A DNA stretch of 64,000 nucleotides, taken from Castellaniella denitrificans (lineage in GTDB: Bacteria > Pseudomonadota > Gammaproteobacteria > Burkholderiales > Burkholderiaceae_B). Positions 36,166 through 44,228 of the stretch are shown one piece after another (position 1 is the stretch's first letter; the number at the start of each line of letters is the position of its first letter). Location: positions 383,501 through 447,500 of the forward strand of contig NZ_JAPWHE010000001.1 of the NCBI RefSeq assembly GCF_027214045.1. The letters run 5' to 3'. The position numbers and the translations under genes were made by a program. The notes beneath the pieces were generated by a model. The model worked only from the letters and a program-made list of their open reading frames with translations, ran no database searches and had not been told where the DNA came from.

Positions 36166-37191
36166 TCAGCGCTTGGCGATGTCGGCCTGCGCCTGTCTCA
36201 CCAGATCGGGACCGATCTGCTTGGCCCATTTGTCGAACACCGGCCGGGTGGCCTTGGCGAAGGCGCCGATCTGTTCGGGCGACAGGACCGTGACCTTCAC
36301 GCCGTGGCCCTCGATTTCCTTGAGCAGGGAATCGTCGGTGCTGGTCACGCCCTTGCGGGCGATGACGATTTCCTGGCGACCGGCCTCGATGGCGGCTTCG
36401 CGCACGATCTTCTGGTCGGCGGGCGACCAGGAATTCCAGACGTCCTGGTTGACCACGAAGATCAGGGGATCGGCCACGTAATTCCACAGGCTCAGGAATT
36501 TCTGGCCGACGTCGTAGAGCTTGGCCCCGGCATAGATGGACAGAGGGTTTTCCTGGCCGTCGACGGCGCCGCTGGCGAGCGCGGGCTGGGCGTCGGCCCA
36601 GCTCATCTGGGTCGGGTTGGCGCCCAGGGCGGTGTAGATGTCGATATACAGCGGCGAGCCGACCACGCGCAGCTTCATGCCCTTGACGTCCTCGGGGGTC
36701 TTGACCTCGCGCGCGGAATTGGAGAGCTGGCGGTAGCCGTTCTCGCCCCAGGCGAGCGGCACCACGCCCTTCTTCGACAGGATGCCGAACAGTTGCTCGC
36801 CGACCTTGCCCTGCGTCAGCGCGTCGATGGCGGCATAGTCGGGCATCAGGAAGGGCAGGGAGAACAGGTTCAGTTCCTTGACCTGGGGGGACCAGTTGAT
36901 GGTCGAGCCGATGGCCATGTCGATCACGCCCTGGCGGATGGCGGTGAATTCGCGGGTCTGGTCGCCCTGGACCAGCGAAGTGCCCGGGTAGACCTTGATG
37001 TTGATGCGGCCGTTGGTGCGTTCGCGCACCAGGTCGGACCAGATCACCGCCCCCTGGCCCCAGGGGAAGTTGGTGCCCACCACGATGGACAGTTTGTATT
37101 CGGACTTGTAGTCGGCCGCCTGGGCCGGCAGCGCGGCCGCCAGGGCCGTGAAGGCCAGGGCGGCGGCGCCGATGAGTCGCTTGAAACGCAT
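36166..37191 (-). CDS. TRAP transporter solute-binding protein DctP (system 1)
   Basis: A 341-residue periplasmic binding protein. Signal peptide with cleavage after about residue 25 (LPAQA-AD). The DctP family pattern is clear: ELNLFSLPFLMPDYAAIDAL, VPLAWGENGYRQLSNSAREV, the KLRVVGSPLYIDIYTALGANP segment with the conserved arginine that binds substrate carboxylate, and the DGQENPLSIYAGAKLYDV stretch. It binds a carboxylate for the membrane subunits encoded just upstream. The ligand class is not determinable; the hydrolase and TSUP permease genes follow. Confidence 0.92.
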   Translation of the reverse strand: MRFKRLIGAAALAFTALAAALPAQAADYKSEYKLSIVVGTNFPWGQGAVIWSDLVRERTNGRINIKVYPGTSLVQGDQTREFTAIRQGVIDMAIGSTINWSPQVKELNLFSLPFLMPDYAAIDALTQGKVGEQLFGILSKKGVVPLAWGENGYRQLSNSAREVKTPEDVKGMKLRVVGSPLYIDIYTALGANPTQMSWADAQPALASGAVDGQENPLSIYAGAKLYDVGQKFLSLWNYVADPLIFVVNQDVWNSWSPADQKIVREAAIEAGRQEIVIARKGVTSTDDSLLKEIEGHGVKVTVLSPEQIGAFAKATRPVFDKWAKQIGPDLVRQAQADIAKR

Positions 37192-37221
37192 GTCGGTCTC
37201 CTCTTTGAAAATTGTTGTGCG

Positions 37222-38520
37222 TCAGTATCCCAGATAATGCGGCAGCCAGAGCGCGATCTGCGGGAAAATCACGACCAGGACCAGGGCGCAGAGCATGCCG
37301 CCCACCATCCACAGGACCCAGGGCGTCGTGCTTTCCATCGGGATGCGGGCGATCTTGCTGGAGACCATCAGATTGACGGCCACCGGTGGTGTGAACTGGC
37401 CCACCGCGACCATCAGCGTCAGCACCACGCCCAGCCACACCAGATCCCAGCCGAAGGCCTGGGCGACCGGCTGGATCAGCGGCACGAAGATCAGGAAGAT
37501 CGAAATCCCGTCCAGGAACATGCCCGCCACGACCAGCAGCAGGACCAGCAGCGCCAGGACGCTGTAGGCGCCCAGTCCGGAATGCACGATGGCGTTCGTG
37601 ATCGGATCGATGATCGACAGGGTGGAAAGCGACCAGGCGAAGATCCCCGCCAGCGTGACGATCAGCAGGATGACGGCGGACAGTTCACCGGCCTCGCGCA
37701 GAATGGGGAACAGGTCGCGCGGACGGATGGTGCGATGCACGCACAAGCCGATGAACAGGCCGTAGAACACGGCGACCACGGCGGCCTCGGTGGGCGTGAA
37801 GTAGCCCATGCGCATGCCGCCCAGGATGATGACGGGGGCGGCCAGGCCGGGGATGGCCTCGAACAGGCTGCGCCAGAAGGGCGGTCGGGGTTCGGCGCGG
37901 GCGGCGGCGCCCATCCGGTGGCGCCGCGCCAGCCAGACGGCCGGGATGATCAGCCCGATGCCGGCCAGGAGGCCCGGGAACATGCCCGCCGCGAACAGCG
38001 CGGGCACCGAGGCCTGCGGCACCAGGACCGAATAGACGATCATGGCGATCGAGGGCGGGATCAGGATGTCGGTGGCCGCGCCCGCCGCCACCACGCTGGC
38101 CGAGTAGGCGCGGGGATAGCCGGCGCGGTTCATGGCGCCGATCATGATGGCGCCCACGGCGGCGGCGCAGGCGGGGCCGGATCCGGAGATGCCCCCCAGG
38201 AACATGGCGACGGTGATGGCGACCACGGCCAGCATGCCCGGGCCGTTGCCGGTGATGGACTGGGCCAGGCGCACCAGCCTGGCGGCGACGCCCGAGCGGT
38301 CGAAGATCGAGCCCACCAGCACGAACATGGGGATGGCCAGCAGGGGGTATTTGGCCAGGCCGGCGTAGAAGCTCTGCGAGACCGCCATGAGGCCGAACCA
38401 GTGGGTGTCGGGATTGGCCAGGGCGATGGCCAGCGTGCCGGCGGCCCCTAGGGCGATGCCCACGGGCACGCCGATGACCATCAGGACCACGAACAGGCCG
38501 AACAGCAGTGTCGGGATCAT
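37222..38520 (-). CDS. TRAP transporter large permease DctM (system 1)
   Basis: A 432-residue integral membrane protein with about eleven to thirteen helices, the sodium-coupled translocator of the system. DctM signatures include LAIPMFVLVGSIFDRSG, GGISGSGPACAAAVGAIMI, DILIPPSIAMIVYSV, GMRMGYFTPTEAAVVAVFY and VGQFTPPVAVNLMVSS. The start at 38520 overlaps the dctQ stop as ATGA. Together with dctQ and dctP it is a complete TRAP transporter on one transcript. Confidence 0.93.
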   Translation of the reverse strand: MIPTLLFGLFVVLMVIGVPVGIALGAAGTLAIALANPDTHWFGLMAVSQSFYAGLAKYPLLAIPMFVLVGSIFDRSGVAARLVRLAQSITGNGPGMLAVVAITVAMFLGGISGSGPACAAAVGAIMIGAMNRAGYPRAYSASVVAAGAATDILIPPSIAMIVYSVLVPQASVPALFAAGMFPGLLAGIGLIIPAVWLARRHRMGAAARAEPRPPFWRSLFEAIPGLAAPVIILGGMRMGYFTPTEAAVVAVFYGLFIGLCVHRTIRPRDLFPILREAGELSAVILLIVTLAGIFAWSLSTLSIIDPITNAIVHSGLGAYSVLALLVLLLVVAGMFLDGISIFLIFVPLIQPVAQAFGWDLVWLGVVLTLMVAVGQFTPPVAVNLMVSSKIARIPMESTTPWVLWMVGGMLCALVLVVIFPQIALWLPHYLGY

Positions 38521-39047
38521 GTCGGCATCCAGGCGCGCCGCAGGATGCCGGCCAGCCGCAGGGTGATGACCGCCGACAGCACCGGCAACCACATGGAATA
38601 CCACCAGGTGGGCACGCCGATGGCCGGGGAAGTGTCGCCCCAGTTGTATTCATCCAGGGCCATGCGGCCCAGCAGGACGGTCAGGCCGGCGAAGAACAGC
38701 AGCGACACGGCGCCCGCCGCCAGGGCGAAGCGCCGCCGCCGCGCGGGACCGCCGCCGTCGGCCAGCAGCTCGATGCGGATGTGCAGCAGGCGCACAAAGG
38801 CCGACGAGCTGGCGCTCAGGGTCAGGACGATCAGCAGGAAAACGGAGATTTCCTCGGTCCAGGCGAAGGATTCGGCTGTCAGGTAGCGGACGATCACGTT
38901 GGCCAGGGTGATGCAGGCCAGGGCGCCCAGGGTCAGTACGGTCAGCCAGTCCTCGAATCGCAGCGGGATGCGCAGGGCGGGATCGGGGGGCGGCGCGGAG
39001 CCGGGCAGGTCTTTGGAATCGGGGTCGGCGGCGTGGGCGTCGGACAT
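38517..39047 (-). CDS. TRAP transporter small permease DctQ (system 1)
   Basis: A 176-residue four-helix membrane protein, the small subunit that docks DctM. It shows the DctQ pattern LTLGALACITLANVIVRY followed by FAWTEEISVFLLIVLTL and a later charged loop. A hydrophilic N-terminal tail of about 28 residues (AHAADPDSKDLPG) is unusual for the family. It is the first gene of the system-1 operon and overlaps dctM by four bases. Confidence 0.88.
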   Translation of the reverse strand: MSDAHAADPDSKDLPGSAPPPDPALRIPLRFEDWLTVLTLGALACITLANVIVRYLTAESFAWTEEISVFLLIVLTLSASSSAFVRLLHIRIELLADGGGPARRRRFALAAGAVSLLFFAGLTVLLGRMALDEYNWGDTSPAIGVPTWWYSMWLPVLSAVITLRLAGILRRAWMPT

Positions 39048-39139
39048 GGATCGTGTGCAGCGGTGGCGGGCCGTAGGGCGACACTGAATCCTACTGCGAA
39101 ATGACCCGCTTGCCAGTCGGTATGAGTACGGACACCGGC

Positions 39140-39610
39140 TCAGGATGCGTCCGGCAATGCCAGCATCGTGCCCCGGCATCCTGGCGCCCCGCAGCGGCAG
39201 CGGTAATGGCGTTTCAGCGTGCGCGTGAGCGGTTCGTCGATCACCAGGCCGTAGTCGTAGAGCAGTTCCTCGGTCGCCGGAATGTCGCGCAGGGCGTAGA
39301 TCGCCACGCGGGTGCCGGCGTCGTTTTCGCGCGCCTCGCAGTTGGGTGCGCAGCCGTGGTTGATCCAGCGGGCGTCGTTGCCGCGCTGGCCGCCATCGAT
39401 CACCTGGCCGCCGCTGAGCGCGAAATAGAAAGTGTGATAGGGGTCGTCCGGGTTGACCGGCCAGCGGGCGTCGGCCTGTGCCGCCGTCAGGCGACGGCCC
39501 GCGTAGTCCAGGATCCGGGTGCCGGCGGGGATGTCGCGGGCGGCGAAAACGCCGGTGCCGTGCAGGGTCGAGACGCGCACGACGTGCCAGGGCGAACGGG
39601 GAGGGGCCAT
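39140..39610 (-). CDS. SET domain-containing protein (putative protein lysine methyltransferase)
   Basis: A 156-residue protein made of a SET domain and a post-SET zinc motif. The cofactor loop is GTGVFAARDIPAGTRILDY, the pseudoknot residues are NHGCAPNCEA, the tyrosine strand is EELLYDYGL, and three cysteines follow in CRCGAPGC, as in eukaryotic post-SET zinc clusters. Such proteins use S-adenosylmethionine to methylate lysine side chains; bacterial targets are mostly unknown. Start 39610 is followed by the domain at once; an ATG further upstream at 39661 would add 17 residues. The gene is divergent from the acetolactate synthase gene. Confidence 0.85.
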   Translation of the reverse strand: MAPPRSPWHVVRVSTLHGTGVFAARDIPAGTRILDYAGRRLTAAQADARWPVNPDDPYHTFYFALSGGQVIDGGQRGNDARWINHGCAPNCEARENDAGTRVAIYALRDIPATEELLYDYGLVIDEPLTRTLKRHYRCRCGAPGCRGTMLALPDAS

Positions 39611-39775
39611 CGGATGCGATCGGAAAGGGGCGGGATGGAAAAGGGATAAACTGGCCTTCATTATCCTTGGGATGTTCCACGCAAGTCCACTCGCCCCGGC
39701 GGTGATCCCGCCGGGGGCCGCCGCGCGCGAGGGGCCGGCGCGGCATCCCCGACCCTTCCGTCCAGGTGAACGTCC

Positions 39776-41545
39776 GTGAATGCCCCTACCGCCGCCCATG
39801 CCGCCGCATCCGCCCCCGTCCTCGATCGCAACGGCGCCGAGGTCCTGCTGGATACCTTGATCGCGCTGGGCGTGGACACGGTGTTCGGCTACCCGGGCGG
39901 CGCGGTGCTGCCGCTGTACGACGCGCTGTATGCCGAGCCGCGCATCCGGCACATCCTGGTGCGCCACGAGCAGGCCGCCATGCACGCCGCCGAGGGCTAT
40001 GCGCGTTCCACAGGCCGCCCCGGCGTGGTCTTCGTGACCTCGGGCCCGGGCATGGCGAACACGACCACCGGCCTGCTGGACGCGCTGTGCGACTCGATCC
40101 CCGTGCTGTGCGTCAGCGGCCAGGTGGCGACCGGCGCCATCGGCACCGACGCCTTCCAGGAATGCGACGCGGTCGGCATTTCGCGCCCGGTCACCAAGTG
40201 GAACGCCCAGGTGCGCCGTTCCGAGGACATCGCCGACCTGGCGGCCAAGGCCCTGCGCCTGACGCGCGCCGGCCGGCCCGGCCCGGTGCTGCTGGACTTT
40301 CCCAAGGATCTGCAGATCGCCCGTGTGCCGCCGGAGCGCGCCGTCGCGGCCCTGGAGCCCGAGGCCGCCGCCGAACCGCTGGCGCCCGTGACGGAGGCCG
40401 CGCTCAAGCGCGCCGCCGCGCTGATCGCCCGCGCCCGACGCCCGGTGTTCTATGGCGGGGGCGGCCTGATCAATTCGGGCATCGACGCCTGCCACGCCTT
40501 TCGCGGCCTGGTGCAGGCGACCGGCGCGCCCTGCACCCTGACATTGATGGGCCTGGGCGCCTACCCTGCGGGCGATGCGCAGTTCCTGGGCATGCTCGGC
40601 ATGCACGGCACGCTGCAGGCGAACCTGGCGATGCATCACGCGGACCTGATCGTCTGCGTGGGCGCGCGCTTCGACGACCGCATCACCGGCCGGTTGTCGG
40701 ATTTCTGTCCGCATGCCGACAAGATCCACCTGGACATCGATCCGGCCTCGATCGACAAGGTCGTGCGCGCCGACGTGGCGCTGGTGGGCGACTGCTATCC
40801 GCTGCTGCGCGCCCTGCACAAGGAACTGGGGCAGTACCCGCTGGAATCCGGGCGCCTGGACGAATGGTGGCGGCGTATCGCCGTCTGGCAGGCGCGCGAC
40901 TGCCTGAAATTCCCGTCTTCGGACGAGGTCATCCTGCCCCAGGACCTGATGCGGCGCATCGACCGGCTGCTGGCCGGGCGCGACGCCGTCGTGTCCACCG
41001 ACGTGGGCCAGCACCAGATGTGGGCGGCCCAGTACATCGGCATCGACCGGCCCAACCGCTGGCTGACCTCCGGCGGGGCGGGCACCATGGGCTACGGGCT
41101 GCCGGCCGCCATCGGCGCGCAGATCGCGCATCCGGACAAGCCGGTGGTCTGCGTCAGCGGCGACGCGTCCGTGCTGATGAACATCCAGGAACTGGCCACG
41201 GCCACGCAGCACCGCGCCCCGGTCAAGCTGATCCTGTGCAACAACGGCCACATGGGCATGGTGCGCCAGTGGCAGGAACTGATCCACGAGGGCCGCTACA
41301 GCCACAGCTACAACGCCTCGATCCCCGATTTCGTGGCGCTGGCCGGGGCGTTCGGCTGGGGCGCGGCGCGGGTCGAGCACCCGCGCGATCTGGACGCCGC
41401 GCTGGATGCCTGCATGGCGCACGAGGGGCCGTATTTCCTGGACGTGGCGGTGGTGCCGCTGCAGAACTGCTTTCCAATGATGCCGGCCGGCTACGGGCAC
41501 CAGCAGGTGATGCTGTCCGAAGACACCTGGTACGTCGAAGAATGA
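39776..41545 (+). CDS. acetolactate synthase large subunit
   Basis: Thiamine-diphosphate enzyme of 589 residues that joins two pyruvates (or pyruvate and 2-oxobutyrate) in valine/isoleucine synthesis. Family motifs are intact: Glu65 in LVRHEQAAMHAAEGYAR, FVTSGPGMANTTTGLLDAL, the cofactor loop GDASVLMNIQELATA with CNNGHMGM, and the FAD domain around GARFDDRITG. It starts with GTG at 39776. No ilvN-type regulatory subunit and no ilvC follow; instead a large hairpin and a convergent dehydrogenase gene do. It is therefore probably a second, stand-alone isozyme (ilvB/ilvG-like), or works with a small subunit encoded elsewhere. Confidence 0.9.
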   Translation: MNAPTAAHAAASAPVLDRNGAEVLLDTLIALGVDTVFGYPGGAVLPLYDALYAEPRIRHILVRHEQAAMHAAEGYARSTGRPGVVFVTSGPGMANTTTGLLDALCDSIPVLCVSGQVATGAIGTDAFQECDAVGISRPVTKWNAQVRRSEDIADLAAKALRLTRAGRPGPVLLDFPKDLQIARVPPERAVAALEPEAAAEPLAPVTEAALKRAAALIARARRPVFYGGGGLINSGIDACHAFRGLVQATGAPCTLTLMGLGAYPAGDAQFLGMLGMHGTLQANLAMHHADLIVCVGARFDDRITGRLSDFCPHADKIHLDIDPASIDKVVRADVALVGDCYPLLRALHKELGQYPLESGRLDEWWRRIAVWQARDCLKFPSSDEVILPQDLMRRIDRLLAGRDAVVSTDVGQHQMWAAQYIGIDRPNRWLTSGGAGTMGYGLPAAIGAQIAHPDKPVVCVSGDASVLMNIQELATATQHRAPVKLILCNNGHMGMVRQWQELIHEGRYSHSYNASIPDFVALAGAFGWGAARVEHPRDLDAALDACMAHEGPYFLDVAVVPLQNCFPMMPAGYGHQQVMLSEDTWYVEE

Positions 41546-41548
41546 ATC

Positions 41549-41647
41549 TTTCGGCGCATGGGCTCGCCATACTGCGTTGCAAATCCTCGCGATAGTGCGA
41601 CTATCGCTGCGGTTTGCGCCTTGTCTGACAAGCCCATGCATCCGAAA
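41549..41647. repeat. 99-nt imperfect palindrome between convergent genes
   Basis: Begins four bases after the acetolactate synthase stop. The ends (TTTCGG, 41549-41554; CCGAAA, 41642-41647), an inner block (GCATGGGCT, 41556-41564; complement 41631-41639), a short GCAAA/TTTGC block, and the core GCGATAGT-GCG-ACTATCGC (41589-41607) all pair, giving a long interrupted hairpin. No T-tract. It could be a bidirectional terminator, a REP-like element, or a structured small RNA source. Confidence 0.75.
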
Positions 41648-41668
41648 TTGCGGGGTTCTCAAGAAGCG

Positions 41669-42427
41669 TCACACACACCGGCCGCCGTCCACCTCCAGAC
41701 AGGCGCCGGTGATGAAGGACGCCTCGTCCGAGGCCAGATAGAGGCAGGCGTGGGCGACATCGTCCGGGGTGGAGAATCGCCCCAGCGGGATGCCCGCGGT
41801 GAATTTGGCGCGATTTTCGGGCGTGTCCGGCATCCCCATGAATTCCGACAGCAGGCCGGTGGCGCCCACCACGGGGTTGACGCAGTTGACGCGGATGCGG
41901 TCCGGCCCCAGTTCGGCCGCCATCGAGCGGCTGGTAGTCACCACGGCGCCCTTGGTGCCGTTGTACCAGGTCAGGCCGGGGCGTGGCCGGATGGCGGCCG
42001 TGGAGGCGATGTTCACGAACACGCCGCCGCCTTGCTGGCGGAAATGCGGCACGAAGGCCTGGGCGCTGAGGTAGATGCTTTTGACGTTGATGGCGTAGAT
42101 CCGGTCGAATTCGGCCTCGGTGACTTCGAGCATGGGCCGGTTCCGGTGCGTGGCCCCGGCGTTGTTGACCACGATGTCCAGGCCGCCGAAATGCGCCAGG
42201 GCCTGCGTCAGCAGGTCGCGCATGCTGGCCGCGTCGGCGACGTCGACGTGCGCGAATTCGGCCTGGCCGCCGGCCGCGCGGATCTGGTCGACGGTCTCGC
42301 GGCCGTGCGCATCGTGGATGTCGGCCACGACCACCCGGGCACCCTCGCGGGCGAATACCGAGGCGATGCCCCGGCCGAACCCGGAACCGGCTCCGGTGAC
42401 GATGGCGGTCTTGTCGCTCATGCGCAT
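41669..42427 (-). CDS. SDR family oxidoreductase
   Basis: A 252-residue classical short-chain dehydrogenase using NAD(P). It has the cofactor glycine motif TGAGSGFGRG, an acidic residue after strand two (VVADIHD) that favours NAD, the NNAG motif, and the catalytic Ser and Tyr-x-x-x-Lys in STAAIRPRPGLTWYNGTKG. AAGGAG lies eight bases before the ATG at 42427; another ATG two codons later is also possible. It follows the aldehyde dehydrogenase gene by 13 bases, so an alcohol-to-aldehyde-to-acid pair is plausible. The substrate is unknown. Confidence 0.88.
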   Translation of the reverse strand: MRMSDKTAIVTGAGSGFGRGIASVFAREGARVVVADIHDAHGRETVDQIRAAGGQAEFAHVDVADAASMRDLLTQALAHFGGLDIVVNNAGATHRNRPMLEVTEAEFDRIYAINVKSIYLSAQAFVPHFRQQGGGVFVNIASTAAIRPRPGLTWYNGTKGAVVTTSRSMAAELGPDRIRVNCVNPVVGATGLLSEFMGMPDTPENRAKFTAGIPLGRFSTPDDVAHACLYLASDEASFITGACLEVDGGRCV

Positions 42428-42440
42428 GTGCGTGTCTCCT

Positions 42441-43898
42441 TCAGGCATTCCGGCCGTAGCGGATCGCCACGGTCTTCAAAGCGGTGAACCCCAGCAGGGC
42501 TTCGAAGCCTTTCTCGCGGCCGTGGCCGCTGGACTTGACCCCGCCGAAAGGCAGTTCGACGCCGCCCCCGGCGCCGTAATTGTTGATGAAGACCTGGCCG
42601 CAGCGCAGGTGGCGGGCCATGCGCAATTGTCGCGCTCCGTCGCGGGTCCAGACGCCGGCCACCAGGCCGTAGTCGGTCGAGTTGGCCAGTTCCAGGGCAT
42701 GGGCCTCGTCGCGGAAGGCCTGCGTGATCAGGACCGGACCGAAGATTTCCTCGCGGGCCAGGACGCTGTCCCGCGGCACGGCGCGCAGCAGCACGGCTTC
42801 CTGGTAGTAGCCATCCGGCGGCGCGCCGTCCAGGATGCGCCCCCGCGCGGCCTCGGTCAGGCCTTCCCGGCGGGCGGTGTCCAGCATCGCGCGCACGCGC
42901 TCGTATTGCGTGCGGTTGACCAGCGGTCCCAGGTCGGCGTCCGACGCGGGCGGTCCCGCGCGCAGGGCGCGGAAACGTTCGGCCACGCGTTCGACGAAGG
43001 CGTCGTGGATGCTTTCGTGGACCAGCAGCCGGCTGCCCGCCGAGCAGGTCTGGCCGCTGTTCTGGATGATGGCGTTGACGATCACCGGCAGGGCGGCGTC
43101 CAGGTCGGCGTCGTCGAACACGATCTGCGGCGACTTGCCGCCCAGTTCGAGCACCACCGGGCAGTGATGCCGCGCGGCGGCCTCGGCGACCCGCTGGCCG
43201 GTGACGGTGGAGCCGGTGAAGGAGATGTGCCGGATGCCGGGGTGGGCGCTCAGGGCCGCGCCGGCTTCGGCGCCGTAGCCGGTGACGACGTTCAGCGCGC
43301 CGGGCGGAAAGCCCACCCGGGCGGCCATCTCGGCCAGGTACAGGGTGGACAGACTGGCGTCCTCGGCGGGCTTGACCACGCAGGCGTTGCCCGCCGCCAG
43401 GGACGCGCCGACGCTGCGGCCGAAGATCTGGACCGGGTAGTTCCAGGGGATGATGTGGCCGGTGACGCCGTGCGGTTCGCGCACCGTCATCACCAGGGTG
43501 CCGACGTCGTAGGGCAGGGTCTCGCCGTGCAGTTTGTCGCAGGCGCCCGCGTAGTATTCGAAATAGCGCGCCAGGGCGAGGACGTCGTTGCGCGCGGTGC
43601 GCAGCGTCTTGCCGGTGTCGCGCGCCTCGATGCCGGCCAGTTCGTCGGCGTGTTCCAGCACGGCGCGGCCCCAGGCCGCCAGCAGACGACCCCGGTCGCG
43701 GGCGCAGGTCAGCGCCCAGGGGCCGTCGAAGTGTTCGCCCATCGCCGCCTGTGCGGCACGGACCGCCTGATCGATGTCTTGCGCCGAGCCCCGGGCGATG
43801 CGGTCGAAGGCCTGGCCGTCCGCGGGGTCGATGACCGGAATCGTGCGGTCGTCCGACGCGGGCCGGCGGGTGTTGGCGATGAAGTGATGGGCTGGCAT
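42441..43898 (-). CDS. aldehyde dehydrogenase family protein
   Basis: A 485-residue NAD(P)-dependent aldehyde dehydrogenase in the betaine-aldehyde/long-chain-like branch. Catalytic residues are visible: Cys285 in SGQTCSAGSR, Glu251 in LELGGKSP, Asn153 in PWNYP, and Lys176 in VVKPAED. The GSTVTGQRV cofactor loop and a C-terminal GGVKSSGHGREKG segment are also typical. It is the first gene of a two-gene unit with the SDR and is divergent from a TRAP system, which suggests that the transported compound is oxidised here. Substrate not identifiable. Confidence 0.9.
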   Translation of the reverse strand: MPAHHFIANTRRPASDDRTIPVIDPADGQAFDRIARGSAQDIDQAVRAAQAAMGEHFDGPWALTCARDRGRLLAAWGRAVLEHADELAGIEARDTGKTLRTARNDVLALARYFEYYAGACDKLHGETLPYDVGTLVMTVREPHGVTGHIIPWNYPVQIFGRSVGASLAAGNACVVKPAEDASLSTLYLAEMAARVGFPPGALNVVTGYGAEAGAALSAHPGIRHISFTGSTVTGQRVAEAAARHHCPVVLELGGKSPQIVFDDADLDAALPVIVNAIIQNSGQTCSAGSRLLVHESIHDAFVERVAERFRALRAGPPASDADLGPLVNRTQYERVRAMLDTARREGLTEAARGRILDGAPPDGYYQEAVLLRAVPRDSVLAREEIFGPVLITQAFRDEAHALELANSTDYGLVAGVWTRDGARQLRMARHLRCGQVFINNYGAGGGVELPFGGVKSSGHGREKGFEALLGFTALKTVAIRYGRNA

Positions 43899-43981
43899 GA
43901 AAGGATTCCCGGCGGATGGTGGTGTCGTGCGGGCCTGATCGGCGGAGGGCGTTCCGCCGGCGCGGGCATCGTGGCCGCCGG

Positions 43982-44007
43982 ACCCGCTTGAAACTCTAGC
44001 GGGTTTT
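43982..44007. promoter_or_regulatory. inverted repeat in the 330-base ALDH/TRAP gap
   Basis: The gap 43899-44228 is the longest without a gene. It holds one clear dyad, ACCCGC (43982-43987) and GCGGGT (43999-44004), followed by TTTT on the plus strand. With no gene upstream on that strand to terminate, an operator controlling the divergent aldehyde dehydrogenase and TRAP genes is the more sensible reading. No confident promoter boxes were found in the rest of the gap. Confidence 0.35.
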
Positions 44008-44228
44008 GGCGCCGCGCGATAGCGGGGCAATCGAACACGATGCCGGCGTCGCCCCGCCGCGCGCCCCCCCTGTGATAACCCGAATCCAGGCGCGGTTTCC
44101 ATTGCGACCCCGCCGGACTTCATGTTAGAACACCAGGGCCTTGACGCTTTGCGCGCGGCGCGGTCCAGACGGATCGCGCCCGGGGCGCGGGCCAGACAAT
44201 ACACCTATCGGATTCGGGAGACGACATC

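Noticed and set aside
43999-44007. Intrinsic terminator in the ALDH/TRAP gap
   Set aside because: The stem with TTTT points along the plus strand, but no plus-strand gene lies upstream; an operator is more plausible.
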